Source: Bin87 sp026710825
GTDB taxonomy: Bacteria; Chloroflexota; Dehalococcoidia; Lucifugimonadales; UBA3495
NCBI GenBank assembly: GCA_965232815.1
Contig: OZ247427.1
Coordinates: 1,550,001 to 1,614,000 of the forward strand
DNA length: 64,000 nucleotides
Direction of reading: 5' to 3'
The stretch's first letter is position 1. Each line of letters begins with the position of its first letter. Under the pieces are notes generated by a model. It was not told the origin of the DNA, did not search any database, and saw nothing but the letters and a program-made list of their open reading frames with translations. Made by a program: the position numbers and the translations under genes. Positions 51,034 to 62,000 of this stretch are shown here, in pieces.

Positions 51034-52076
51034 GAAAGGCTCCGACGTTCGCCAGTTGGAAATTTAGACCGCGCTGGGCAGTCGATCAGCCATCTAAGCC
51101 CGCTGGAGTGAGCCGCCACAGTTCCGGCAGGGATCCGGCTGGTCGCGGACACGCCGGCGCATCGACTCTCAGTTGGAAGTCCGCAGTTCCGCAACCATGC
51201 GGAGTTAACACTATCCGTGCCCGTGGCTCCAAGAGCACGTAAATCCACAGATCTGCAACTCTACAACCACAGGGCACCGCAAATCCCCAACTACGCAACT
51301 ACACCACTCCGCTGCCCCATCCTGCCGCCCGGCAAGCTGGGGTGAAACGGTAAACGTAAACCCCTCCCTTGAGCATGGAGCGGTTGGGACGGCCGGGGGT
51401 ACGAGTTTTCAGAAATGGCGAAACCGATGCTCACGCATGAGCCAAACACAAAAACGGGGGTGGAGAATTGCAGCCTTCTGGCCGGGCTCGCTGGCGTTCC
51501 CTGCTTGGCGGGCTTTTCACAGGAAATCGCCACGGGGTACGTGTTTACGACTGGCACGGATCGGTTTCTGACGAATGGGTTGAGCATCAAATCAGGGGTA
51601 GAGGATTGTATAACGCCCTTGGGAATCGGTTTGCCATCGCCAGTTGGCCCCCCTGATTGTGGGGCGACAGCAGGTTTGGGAAACCGATCAGGGGTATACG
51701 TTTACGATTTTCGTAGCGTCTATTCACGAAGGCGCGGAGCGCGGAAAGAGGGGTATCCGTTCGCGGTTTTGGGGCTCAGACCGGCGGCCCATCACAGTCA
51801 GGGGGTTACAAGCAAAACGGGTAAAGTGGGTCAAAACCGGTTACCGAGACCAGATGGGTCGGACGGATCATGTGACGTTGAGATGGGCGGGGAAGGCATC
51901 ACGTGCTGTGAGGTGCCCCGCATCTGCCCACCTCGGCGCCGGTGATGGTGGAAAGCAGCGCGACTGACCCGGTGTACAGTTCGGCATCCCGCCTCAAGAA
52001 AGGGCGTGAGCGTCGGCGTGCGATGTCCGCGCGCAAGGGGAGCAGCGGATCGTTCCCCCCAAGGGTCGTTAGCGTC
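51034..52076. other. Non-coding region of about 1 kb with repeated motifs
   Basis: No recognised gene. It contains three copies of a GGGGT-(2-3)-ACG(T)GTTTACGA-like motif, at 51350-51364 (inverted), 51534-51550 and 51691-51707, and other short repeats (ATCAGGGGTA twice, at 51592 and 51687). It lies downstream of the 3' end of a replication-relaxation-like gene. It could be an origin or binding region of the element. Confidence 0.4.
51350..51707. repeat. Iteron-like GGGGT..ACGTTTACGA motifs
   Basis: Three sites: 51350-51364 (reverse strand, GGGGTTTACGTTTAC), 51534-51550 (GGGGTACGTGTTTACGA) and 51691-51707 (GGGGTATACGTTTACGA). Spacing is irregular (about 170 bases each). The match is too precise to ignore but too few copies for certainty. 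Confidence 0.4.
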
Positions 52077-53594
52077 TCAGGGCGAGCGCAAGATGTTGTC
52101 GCCCGAGCTGCGGAGCCGGTTGAGGGTGGTCGTGCACATGTTCAGGCCTCTGCCTTCTTGGAGGAAGACTTTCTCCGCTGCCTCGGTGCCCAGGACCATC
52201 TGGAGCCGGATGTTCGTGCCCGTGTGCTGAAGGATCCGGCGATAGGGTCCGAGCTTGCGTCTCGCGGTGGACGGATGTCGGGCCGCGAGCTCGACCTCAA
52301 CCCGCCAATGCTGCCTCGGGCGGTCTGATCGAGGGAACGTGACCCAGGCGTCCGGCGCGACCTGAGTGCGATCGGCCAGGTTCAGCACAGCGCGGCGACC
52401 GTGCCAGGCCTCGTCGACGCCCAGCGAGTAGGCCAGGATGAACTCCAGGACGGCCCGGTCGTGTTTTTGCTGTCTCCGTCGATTCGCGCCGTCTGCTTTG
52501 AGGTAGACGTCGAAGCTGGAGTAGATGCTCTGGTGTGAGATCCGATCCATGCGGGCGGCGGCCAGCATTCCCGGCCGTCCGAGGTACCAGCTTCCGTCCA
52601 ATTGGGTCAGGAGACCGGGTTCGGCCAGATTTTGGAGCCGCTCGCTGGTGTGTCTGTGCGAGTCGCCGAACCGCTGCTGCAGTTGCCCGATGGAACCGCC
52701 GGGCCACTGGGCGACGAAATCGAACAAACCGAATGTGGACTTGCCGTTCAGTGCCGACACGATGGGGTCATGCTTTACCCAATCGGGGATGTTCTCGGGA
52801 GCGCCCAGGTCGTCGGTCGTGGCGTCCTCGCGGTACGCCTGGGTGAACTCTTGGGGCTGCATGGATCTCAACAAATGCCCCTTGGACGTGAGGGCCATCA
52901 TATGGTCGCCCTTCCACTGACGCGAAGCGATGACGCCGGCCAATAAGTCGGCGCCGACCAGCACAACGGCGGCGGGCGACAGGTGATTTCCGGAGTGCGG
53001 ATCCGTTCCGATCATTGCCTGTCCACGCGCCGACTTGTTTCTCAACACTCGCCCCGTGGTCATTGGTCCGACCCCGACCCACGGGACCCAGGCCCAGTTC
53101 TCGTATTCCGTGATCGCGTAGATGTCAGCATTGCGCTGCCGCTGGCAGCGGCGCAGCGCTAGGTCGTGCGGGAAGGTCAACGGCTGCTCGTCCGGGTCTG
53201 CGGTGCGGTAAATGGGCGCGGTCCTCCGTTTTTCGTCCAGGCCCCAAAGGCCCAGCTCCAGTTGGTAGAAAGATTCCAGCATGGGCAGGCGTTGGACCAG
53301 AAACTTCAGACCCCATTCGGACACCTGCCACTCGATAGCGTACCCCTGCGGCGTTACGGCGTCGTTGGCGCCGCTGGTGGTCAGGAACCAGCGGTCGACA
53401 CTGTCGATAGTCATTCCCAGGGAGACTTTGGAGACCAGGCCCTTGTCGTACATCCGCAAAATGCGGGTTCTGCACCGGTGGTAGGGTAGCCCGGATACCG
53501 CCGCCAGTTCCGGCAGGGACAGCAGGGGCATCATCCAGAGCCAGGAGATGATGAGGAGAATGTCCTCCTCCAGTTGTACCTTGCGTGTGAACAT
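52077..53594 (-). CDS. Replication-relaxation-like element protein
   Basis: A 505-residue protein beginning MFTRKVQLEEDILLIISWLW, then LLSLPELAAVSGLPYHRCRT with an N-terminal winged-helix look, and a second winged-helix-like region near IGQLQQRFGDSHRHTSERLQ. The late part includes LEFILAYSLGVDEAWHGRRA and a nuclease-like fold end, WRVEVELAARHPSTARRKLG. This organisation is that of replication-relaxation family proteins of integrative elements. ATG 53594 is chosen (GGAGG about ten bases before it); a start at 53639 is possible. It probably acts at the element's origin. Confidence 0.55.
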   Translation of the reverse strand: MFTRKVQLEEDILLIISWLWMMPLLSLPELAAVSGLPYHRCRTRILRMYDKGLVSKVSLGMTIDSVDRWFLTTSGANDAVTPQGYAIEWQVSEWGLKFLVQRLPMLESFYQLELGLWGLDEKRRTAPIYRTADPDEQPLTFPHDLALRRCQRQRNADIYAITEYENWAWVPWVGVGPMTTGRVLRNKSARGQAMIGTDPHSGNHLSPAAVVLVGADLLAGVIASRQWKGDHMMALTSKGHLLRSMQPQEFTQAYREDATTDDLGAPENIPDWVKHDPIVSALNGKSTFGLFDFVAQWPGGSIGQLQQRFGDSHRHTSERLQNLAEPGLLTQLDGSWYLGRPGMLAAARMDRISHQSIYSSFDVYLKADGANRRRQQKHDRAVLEFILAYSLGVDEAWHGRRAVLNLADRTQVAPDAWVTFPRSDRPRQHWRVEVELAARHPSTARRKLGPYRRILQHTGTNIRLQMVLGTEAAEKVFLQEGRGLNMCTTTLNRLRSSGDNILRSP

Positions 53595-53753
53595 GAGACT
53601 GATTCCTCCAATTATGTCGGCAGATCTCCCGTACTCCATGATGAGGAATCCGGAAGGGCCGGCCCCTGCGCGTCAGACCGCCGGTCGCCACGGAACGGGC
53701 GCCATGGGCCCAAAACCGCTCCGCAGAGCATCTTTTTTGGGTGGTATGGGTAA

Positions 53754-53832
53754 TCCCGGGACTTCCGGTCAAAAAAGTGATGCCTGCGGATCTGTGAGCG
53801 GTTGGGAAGGTGTTTCCCGGGATATACCGGTC
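53754..53832. repeat. Direct repeats TCCCGGGA..CCGGTC upstream of the relaxation-like gene
   Basis: TCCCGGGACTTCCGGTC (53754-53770) and TCCCGGGATATACCGGTC (53815-53832) lie in the 5' region between the replication-relaxation-like and excisionase-like genes. Both contain CCCGGG and a CCGGTC half. Candidate binding sites of an element regulator. Confidence 0.4.
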
Positions 53833-53873
53833 GGCACATCGTGATCGCACCCGTCCTCCGGGTAGTCCAGCCG

Positions 53874-54210
53874 TCACGCCAGCGCACGGCGCGGGATGCG
53901 CAGCGCGCGCTCCACGACCTTCCCTGATCTCCTTGCGCACCGTATCGGCGCTGATCCGCAGGATTCGGGCCACCTCGGCGACCGTGTAGCACTGGTAAGG
54001 ATCTACCGGTGCGTCCGGTTGGCCGTATGATGCGGAGCCCGAGAGCTGCTCGGCGGGTATGTCAGTCGCCGCTGCTAATGCCGTCGCCTCGTCAACGGTG
54101 GGGTCGTCGCCGGTGATCAGCCTCTCGGGATCGATGCCGCTCTGGCGCGCCAGATAGCCGAGCGTGCGCTCCTCCTCGTACATCCAGCGCAGAATCGTTT
54201 CGCCTCGCAT
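53874..54210 (-). pseudogene. Excisionase/HTH regulator (MerR-like DNA-binding) with a probable C-terminal frameshift
   Basis: ATG 54210 has GGGAGG seven bases before it. The protein begins MRGETILRWMYEEERTLGYL and has YQCYTVAEVARILRISADTV followed by RKEIREG, the helix-turn-helix of excisionase-family proteins, near residues 72-97. After REG the expected basic tail (RIPRRAL) occurs only in another frame, ending at 53874; in the original frame the sequence is meaningless. It lies divergent from the integrase, the usual Int-Xis arrangement. Confidence 0.6.
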
Positions 54211-54253
54211 GGGGGCGCCTCCCTTTTGTACGCTCTGGCTGGTCCGCCTACGT

Positions 54254-54782
54254 TAGGATTCGGCGGGCCTGTGGTCGCAACCCTCCCAGTGTAGGGAAAA
54301 ACCGCAAACCGCCTCCTGACCGGTTGTCGGGGACGGCGAATCAGGCGTCGGGATAGGCATCGCCACTGCATCCCCTTGCTCCAAGTTTGTGTATGTACTG
54401 GAGCACGACACCGGAGTTAATGGCGACCGCAACCTGCGCGAGTTGGTCGCCGACGCCGCACGAGAGAACCTCCCCGAGGCAACACAAAAACCGGCGAGTG
54501 GACCGTGGCTGGATAATGATGACGCGGTCCCCTTTTGGGGGCCCGGTACGCGCTCAATTTGGGCCGTTTTGAGCACGAATCGAGCGCCAAAATCGGCAGG
54601 TTGGTGCGATGCACTATAATGAGCGGATTTTGCCCAGGTGATGTGCCAATTCTGTCTCTTGAACCAGCGGCGGAGTCGACGCCCCACTAAATTGGTTTTA
54701 TCAGAATTCCCTACCCTGTTGATCAGGTGCACTGGCGCTTTCAAGCGTGAGCGACGCACAATGTAATCAGGGAGGTGTGCCC
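54254..54782. other. Region between excisionase-like gene and integrase
   Basis: About 530 bases. A plus-strand frame of 76 residues (54389-54619) contains YVLEHDTGVNGDRNLRELVA, possibly a small protein, but it lacks a clear start. TATAAT occurs at 54615-54620 and could drive the integrase. Nothing else is seen. Confidence 0.4.
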
Positions 54783-55864
54783 ATGACGGGTACGAAACGC
54801 CAACGCAAACGCGGCGTTTGGGAGATCAGCGTCGAACGGGGACGCGACTCAACGGGCAAACGCCGGCGCCGGTCACGCACGGTGCATGGAACCAAGGCCG
54901 ACGCTGACCGCAAACAACGGCAGATGGCCGAGGAAGCCGAACGTGAGATACTGTCCGGGAAAAACGCCGCTGAAGCACCCATCCTGGTGCGGGACTGGGT
55001 GGCGACATACTTGGAAGACGTCGTGCGACTCTACCCGAGCGTCACCACCTACGAGCGATGCACCAGCGCGGCGAGACTGCACATCGTGCCCACCGTGGGC
55101 GATGTCCCGCCGACGGAGCTGGCGGCACGCCACATTCGCGGCATGGACCGGACCTTGGCCGATGGCGCCACGTCAAAGGACGGTTTGAGTCCCAGGTCGA
55201 TACAGATCGTCCACACAGTGCTGTCCGGAACCTATGAGTATGCCATCGAGATGGAGACGGTTGACCACAACCCGGTGCGCTCCGGCCCACACCCCAAGGC
55301 TCCGAGTCGGAAGATCGTACCCCCAGAGATGCTACCCATCAAACGGCTGCTCCGATTGGCTGAGGTTGAACGGCACGCGCTTTTCACGTTCATCTACGTG
55401 TTGAACTACACGGAAATGCGTCGCGGTGAGGCGATGGCCCTGGACTGGGCCTGCGTCGACTGGGACTCGCGGGTGATCAACGTCCGACTCGCCGCCGGTA
55501 AAACTCACAAGCACGGAATGCTGGTCAAGTGGCCCGAGTCGCTAAGCGGGATCAGGGCGATCGCGCTTGACTTCGGAACGATCGAGGTCCTGCGCCAACA
55601 CCAGGAATCGCAAATCGCCGCCGGGATCAGCGACGGCCGCGTCGGCTTGGTCTTCCCTGCTCCCGACGGCGGGCTCATGAAACGCACGACGATGCTTCGC
55701 CAATTGAAAGAGTTGGGCGCACGGGTGGGCCTGCCGAACATCACTTTCCACAGCTTGCGGCACTTCCACATCCTGGAACGGCACAATTCTCAAGGCATCC
55801 CACTGAATCGGCCCGGACCAAGTGCCCGGGCCTACTTATTCCTACTCAAACGGTGGGAGGGACG
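54783..55864 (+). pseudogene. Tyrosine recombinase (phage-type integrase), C-terminally truncated
   Basis: ATG 54783 with GGGAGG seven bases upstream. The N-terminal DNA-binding part runs KRGVWEISVERGRDSTGKRR, then SAM-like core SVTTYERCTSAARLHIVPTV. The catalytic domain has YTEMRRGEAMALDW with the first Arg (R213), a GKTHKHG region, and TFHSLRHFH (H323, R326). The next 60 residues with the second His/Trp and the catalytic Tyr are absent: similarity ends about 55775, 90 bases before the 20-base tRNA-derived repeat. The frame runs on meaninglessly to 56042. It cannot cut DNA in this form. Confidence 0.75.
55810..55832 (+). terminator. Hairpin near the integrase end
   Basis: GGCCCGG (55810-55816) and CCGGGCC (55826-55832) form a 7-bp stem with a 9-nt loop, 33 bases before the tRNA-derived repeat. 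It may terminate the integrase transcript. Confidence 0.4.
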
Positions 55865-55884
55865 GAATCCCATCGCCCGCTCCA
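55865..55884 (+). repeat. att-like copy of the tRNA-Gly 3' end
   Basis: An exact 20-base copy of 36604-36623 (GAATCCCATCGCCCGCTCCA, T-arm 3' part to CCA). The bases flanking it differ from those of the tRNA, so identity stops at both ends. It marks the right end of an element integrated at tRNA-Gly. Confidence 0.8.
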
Positions 55885-56025
55885 CCGAACGCCTGCGACG
55901 GTCCTGTTGCGCCTTGTCCTGTTTGGCCTCGGTGCGGCCTCTCCGCTGTGGGTCAGCCACGTCGCACCGAATGCCGCAATTCGTTGCGCGCTTGCGTGCA
56001 TCAGTCGGCCCGGTCCGGGCTGGCG

Positions 56026-59000
56026 TCAGTCGGTCAGGTTGACCACCGTTATAGTGACCTCGAGCTGGCGGGTGTTGCTGTTTTCGTCGGTGGCCTCGAC
56101 GGTCACCTCGTAGATGTTGTCGCGGTTTGAGTCCGCGGGCCGTTCGTAGTCCGGCGCGTTGAGGAACTTGAGGACGCCGTCCTCGCTGATCTCAAAGTCC
56201 AGGCCGTCCTGGCCCGACAGACCCCAGGTGACGTCGCCGCCCTCGGGGTCGGTGGCGCGGTAGGTGTGGAGGGCAGCGGTGCCGTTCTCCCGGTAGACGA
56301 AGGCGTCCCGGCTGCTGCTGTGGAACTCGGGCGCCTCGTCGACCGCCTCGACGGTCACGATCACGTCGAAGGCGCCGTAGTACCGCCCGTCGGAGGCGCG
56401 CACCGTAACCTCGTAGATGCCGTCGCGGTCGTAGTCGGCGGGCCGCTCGGAGTCGGGCGGGTAGCGGAAACTGAGTTCGCCGTCCTCAGTGATGGTGAAA
56501 TCGCCGCCGTCGCGACCGGATGTGATCCAGCGGGTGATTTCGAGGTCGGGGATTTCGGGGTCCCTGGCGGTGTAGGTGTACAAAGGCTCGTTGTGGTTTT
56601 CCGGCACGGTTATTTCGTCGCAGTCCTCAAATTCGACGGCCTGTACCGTGTCAAGTTCGGTTTCGGTGCAGCCGGTGATCTCGGGCCCCTCGTTCACGTC
56701 GGTCACCGTAATGATCACGGGCAGATTGGCGGCGTGGCCGGACTGGTCGGTGGCGACGACCGAGACCTCGTACTCGTTGTCGTGGTCGGTTCCGTCAAAG
56801 CGGGCCGGATTCTCAAAGTTGGGCGGCGCTATGAAGGCGAGGACGCCGGCGTCGCTGATGGCGAAGTAGCCGGCATCGGCGCCGCTGACCGACCAGGCGA
56901 CGTCCGCGCCCTCGGGGTCGGTGGCCCGGTAGGTGTAGAGGGTTGAGGTGGCGTTCTCGCGGTAGGTGAAGGACTCGCGGCTGCCCGAGCGGAATTCGGG
57001 GGCCTCGTCCACCGGCTGCACGGTTACGATCACGTCGTAGTAGCCGTAGACGGCGCCGTCGGAGGCGCGGATGGTGAGTTCGTAGACGTTGTCGCGATTG
57101 GAGTCGGCGGGGCGCTCGTGGTTGGGCGGGTTGCGGAAGGACAGATTGCCGCCCTCGGTGATGGTGAAGTCGCCGCCGTCCCGTCCGGAGGTGCCCCAGC
57201 GGGTGATGTCGGCGCTGGTGTCCTCGGGATCGGCGCCGGTGTAGGTTGCGAGGATCGCCGTGTTGTTCTCGAAAACGGTGATGGCATCCCGGCCGGAGAT
57301 TTCCGGCCCCTCGTTGACCGCGGTGACGGTGATGGTCACGGCCAGGACGCCCTCGTTGGTTCCATCTGATGCCACGACGGTGATCTCGTACACGTTGTCG
57401 GAGTTGGAGTCGGCGGGCCGCTCGTGGTCCGGCGGGTTGCGGAAGGTCAGTTGGCCGTCGGAGTCGATGTCGAAGTCGCCGCCGTCGGTGCCTTGGACCG
57501 ACCAGGTGATGGTGGCGCCCAGGTCGGCGTCGGAGACGCGGTAGGTGTAGAGGGTTGAGGCGGTGTTCTCGCGGATGCTCAGGGTTTCACTCCCGGACAC
57601 CACGGGGGTCGACTCGTTCTGGTCGGTGACGGTTACGGTGACCTCCAGGGAGCCGTAGTAGCGGCCGTCGGAGACCTGGATCGTCACCAGGTAGACGTTG
57701 TCGCGGTTGGAGTCGGCAGGTCGGTCGTAGTCGGGGGTGTTGCGGAAGGAGAGAGCGCCGTCCTGGGTGATGGTGAAATCGCCGCCGTCCGTGCCGGAGG
57801 TACGCCAGTTGGACACGACGATGGCGGGGTCCTCGGGGTCGGTGGCGGTGAAGGTTGCGCCGTTGAGTTCCTGGCCCTCGAGCACGGTGTAGTTGGTCGC
57901 GCCGGAGATCTCCGGCCCCTCGTCCACCGCCGTCACGGTTACGGTGACGTCCAGGCTGGCGGACCGGCGTCCGGTGTCCGTTGCCACCACGGTCAGGTCG
58001 TAGACGTTGTCGCCGCCGGAGTCGGCGGGATTCTCGTAGTCGGGCGGTTCCCGGAACACCAGGCCGTTGCGGTCGTTGAATTCAAAGAGGTTGCCGTCCG
58101 TTTCACTCGTGCTCCAGGCGATCACGTCGTCCTTGTCGCCGTCGGTGGCCCGGTAGGTGTAGAGGACCGACGTGGTTTCCTCCCGGTAGCTGAAGGATGT
58201 TCGGCTGCCGCTGCTGATGACGGGGTCGTGCTCGTTGATGTTGCTGACGGTGATGACCACGTCCAGGTTTCCGTAGGTGCGTCCGTCGTAGGCGCGGACG
58301 GTGATGCGGTACTCGTTGTCGCGGTTGGAGTCGGCGGGCCGGTCGTAGTCGGGCGTGTTGCGGAAGGTGAGATCGCCGTTTTCGCTGATCAAGAAGTCGC
58401 CGCCGTCGCTGCCCGAGAGCGACCAGCGGGTGATGGGCTGGCCCTCGGGGTCGGTGGCGGAGTAGGTGGCCAGGACGAGGGTCGGGTCGTGGTTTTCCTG
58501 GACGGCGATGGTCTGCTGTCCCGATACAAACGCGCCCTCGTTCAGGTCGGTTACGGTGACGGTTACGGGCAGTTCGCCGATGTTGCCCTCGTCGTCCCGG
58601 GCCTGCACCGTCACCAGGTACTCGTTGCCGTGGGCGCCGGAACCGGCGGGGACGTCGAAGTTGGGCGGGCTGGCGAAGTTGAGCACGCCCCGGCCGCTGC
58701 TGTCGGTGGTGATGGCAAAGTCGCCTGCATCTAGGCCGCCCAGTTGCCAGGTGAAGGAGTCGTCCTCGGGGTCGGTGGCGCGGTAGGTGTGGAGCGCTGC
58801 GGCGCCGTTCTCCCGGTAGGTGAAGGTATCACTTCCCGTGATCTCAGGCCCTTCGTTGACCGGCAGCACCGTGACCGTCACGTCGAACGTTCCGTAGTTA
58901 CTGCCGTCGTAGGCGCGGACGATGAGCTCGTAGACGTTGTCGCGGTTGTAGTCGGCGGGCCGCTCGTAGTTCGGCAGGTAACGGAAGGTGAGCGCGCCGG

Positions 59001-62000
59001 TCGCCCGGTCGATGATGAAGTCGCCGCCGTCCCGACCCGAAACGCTCCAGGTGATGGTGGTGGTGTTCCCGCCGATGGCCTCGGGGTCCCGGGCGGTGTA
59101 CGTGGCGCTGGAGCCCGCCTGGTTGTCGCTGAGGTCCCGGTTCTCGTTGACGGTGAACGCGGCGGTTCCGGACACCGCCGGGCCCTCGTTCAGCGCGGTG
59201 ACGGTAACGGCAACGGCCAGGACTCCGCGCAGGCCCGCCCCGTCGGTGGCGACCACCTCCAGGTTGTAGACGTTGTCCCGGTTCAGGTCGGCCGGGTTCT
59301 CGAAGTCCGGCGGGACGGCGAAGGCCAGCAGCCCCTGGCCGCTGCTGTTGCGGGTGATGACAAAGTGACTCCCGTCGTCTCCGCCCGTGGACCAGGCGAT
59401 GGTGTCGCCCAGGTCTGGGTCGGTTGCGCGGTAAGTGTAGATGGTGGAGGTGGTGTTTTCCCGGACGGTGCGGGCGGCGCTGCCCGTCACCACCGGCGCG
59501 CCCTCGTTGATGTTAGTGACCGTGACGACGACGTTGAGATAGCCGTAGGCGCGGCTGTCGTGGCCGCGTATCGTTACCTCGTAGACGTTGTCCCGGTCGG
59601 AGTCGGCGGGCCGGTCGTAGTCCGGCGTGTTGCGGAAGGAGAGGACGCCGCTGTACCGGTCGATGACAAAGTCGCCGCCGTCCCGGCCGGTGAGCGACCA
59701 CTGGGGATAGACGCGGCGTCCATCCTTGGCGTCGGTGGCCGTGTAGGCGCCGAGGGCCTGCGTGATGTCGTAGTTCTCAACCACCGTGAATGACGTCGTG
59801 CCCGCGATCAATGGGCCTTCCGACTGGTCGGTGATCGTGATCACGGCATCAACCGTATCCCTCAGACCGCCGTTGTCGGTGATGACGACGACTGCTTCAT
59901 ACACGTTGTCCCGGTTGGAATCGGCCGGAACTTCCAGGTCGGGCAGCAGGCGGAAGGTGAGCATCCCGTCGTGGATGGCGAAGTCGTCTCCGTCCGCCCC
60001 CTCGACCGACCACCTGATGCGGTCGTCCGCGTCCTGATCCGTCGCCCGGTAGGTGTAGATGGTCGAGGTGGAGTTCTCCCGCAGCGTGAATTCGGTGCGA
60101 CTCCTGGTGGTGATGACAGGCGGTTCGTTCACGTTGGTGACGGTGACCAGCAGCGTTTCCGCCAGCATGCCGTAGGACCTGCCGTCCGACGCCCTGACCG
60201 CCACCTCGTACACGTTGTCGCGGTTGGAGTCGGCCGGCCGCTCGTAGTCGGGCGAGGCGCGGAACCGCAGTTCGCCCAGGGCGCTGACCACGAAGTCGCC
60301 GGCGTCCCGGCCGGTCGTGCTCCACCGGTGGATGGCCGAGCCGGGGTTTTCGGGATCGCTCGCGGTGTACCGCGCCAGGACGCGGGTGTCGGCGTAGTTT
60401 TCGGGCACGGTGGTCGTGGCAGTTCCCACCAGCGATATGCTCGGCGCCTCGTTCACGTCGGTTACGGTGATGGTGAAGTCCAGCCGGTCGCGGTTCCCAT
60501 CACTATCCGTTGCTGTCACGACCAGTTCGTAGGCGTTGTCGCGGTTGGAGTCGGCGGGATTCTCGAAGTCCGGCGGACTGACAAATGCGAGTACGCCCCG
60601 GCCGCTCGTGTCCGCGGTGATGGTGAACGCGCTGCGGTCCGCGCCGTCCAGGGACCAGGTGATGGTCTGCCGCTGCGGGTCGGATGCGCTGAAGGTGTAG
60701 ACGGTGGTGGTGCGGTTCTCCTGGTAGGTCGTGGGCGGACGCCGCGTGCTGATGGTGGGCTCGACGCCCTCGTTGTGATTGGTCACCGTGATGGTGAAGG
60801 ACACCCGGTCCGTGTAACCCTCCGCATCGGTGGCCACCACCGTGAGTTCGTAGGTGTTGTCCCGGTTGGCGTCGGCGGGATTCTCAAAGTCGGGCGGGCT
60901 GTTGAAGGTGAGCGTGCCGCTGTCGCTGATGCTGAAATCGCCGGCGTCCGGCCCGGTCAGCGACCATGCGATCACTCCCCGCTGGGGGTCGCTTGCGCGG
61001 AAGGTATACACCGTGGTGGTGCGGTTCTCCTGGTAGGTGGTTGGTGGACGCCGGGTGCTGATGGTGGGCTGGACGCCCTCGTTGTGGTTGGTGACGGTGA
61101 CTGTGACCAGCAGGCTGGCGGCGTTGGACTCGGGGTCCCGTGCCTCGATGGTTACGTCGTAGACGTTGTCCCTGCCCGCATCAGAGGGGCTTTCAAAGTC
61201 CGGCGGGTTGGTGAAGGAGAATCGACCCTGCTCGTCAATGGTGAAAAGGCGCCCGTCGGTTCCGGTGGGTGTCCAGCTGACCGTGCCGCCCTCCGGGTCG
61301 GTGGCGCGGAAGGTGTACAGGACGGTGTTGCGGTTCTCTGGCTGGGTGAAAGCGACCCGGCTGGTGGTGGTGATGGTGGGCGGCTCGTTGACGTCGGTAA
61401 CCGTAACCACCTGCGCCTCCTCCATCGTGCCCGTGTTCCGCCCGTCCGACGCCCTGATGGTCACCTCGTACACGTTGTCGCGGTTGGAGTCGGCCGGCCG
61501 CTCGTAGTCGGGCGAGAGTCTGAATCGCAACTCGCCCAGGGCGTTCATCACGAAATCGCCGCCGTCGGGGCCGGACGCGCTCCACTGGGTGATGCTCACC
61601 GTCGGCCGCTCCGGGTCGGACGCCGTGTAGCGGGCCAGCGCCTGGGTGGTGGGATGATTCTCTCGCACGCTGCCGGGCGCGGCCCCCTGGAGGGTGATCA
61701 CCGGCCCCTCGTTCACCTCGGTAACGATGACCGTAACCGGCAGACGGCCGGTGTTGGACTCGGGGTCGGTGGCCTGGATGTTCACGTTGTAGGTGTTGTT
61801 CCCGCCCAGGTCCCCGGGCGCGTCAAAGTCCGGCGGGCTGTTGGGGTCGAAGGAGAACTGGCCCCGCTCGTCGATGGCGAAGTGGTCCCCGTCCGCGCCG
61901 CCCACCGACCACGTTACCGTCCCGCCCTCCGGATCCGTTGCGCTGTAGGTGTACAGGCGGGTGGTCCGGTTCTCCGGCTGGGTGAACGAGGCGCGGCTGC

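Larger units (their letters stand above)
36604..55884. mobile_element. Putative tRNA-Gly-integrated genomic island (decayed)
   Basis: The left boundary is the 3' end of tRNA-Gly (36604-36623) and the right boundary is an identical 20-base repeat (55865-55884). Just inside the right boundary are a tyrosine integrase, a divergent excisionase-like gene, and a replication-relaxation-like gene with iteron-like repeats. The interval of about 19.3 kb is rich in pseudogenes and IS remnants. It also carries apparently intact metabolic genes and groES-groEL. That both ends belong to one element is an inference; layered insertions are possible. Confidence 0.55.
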
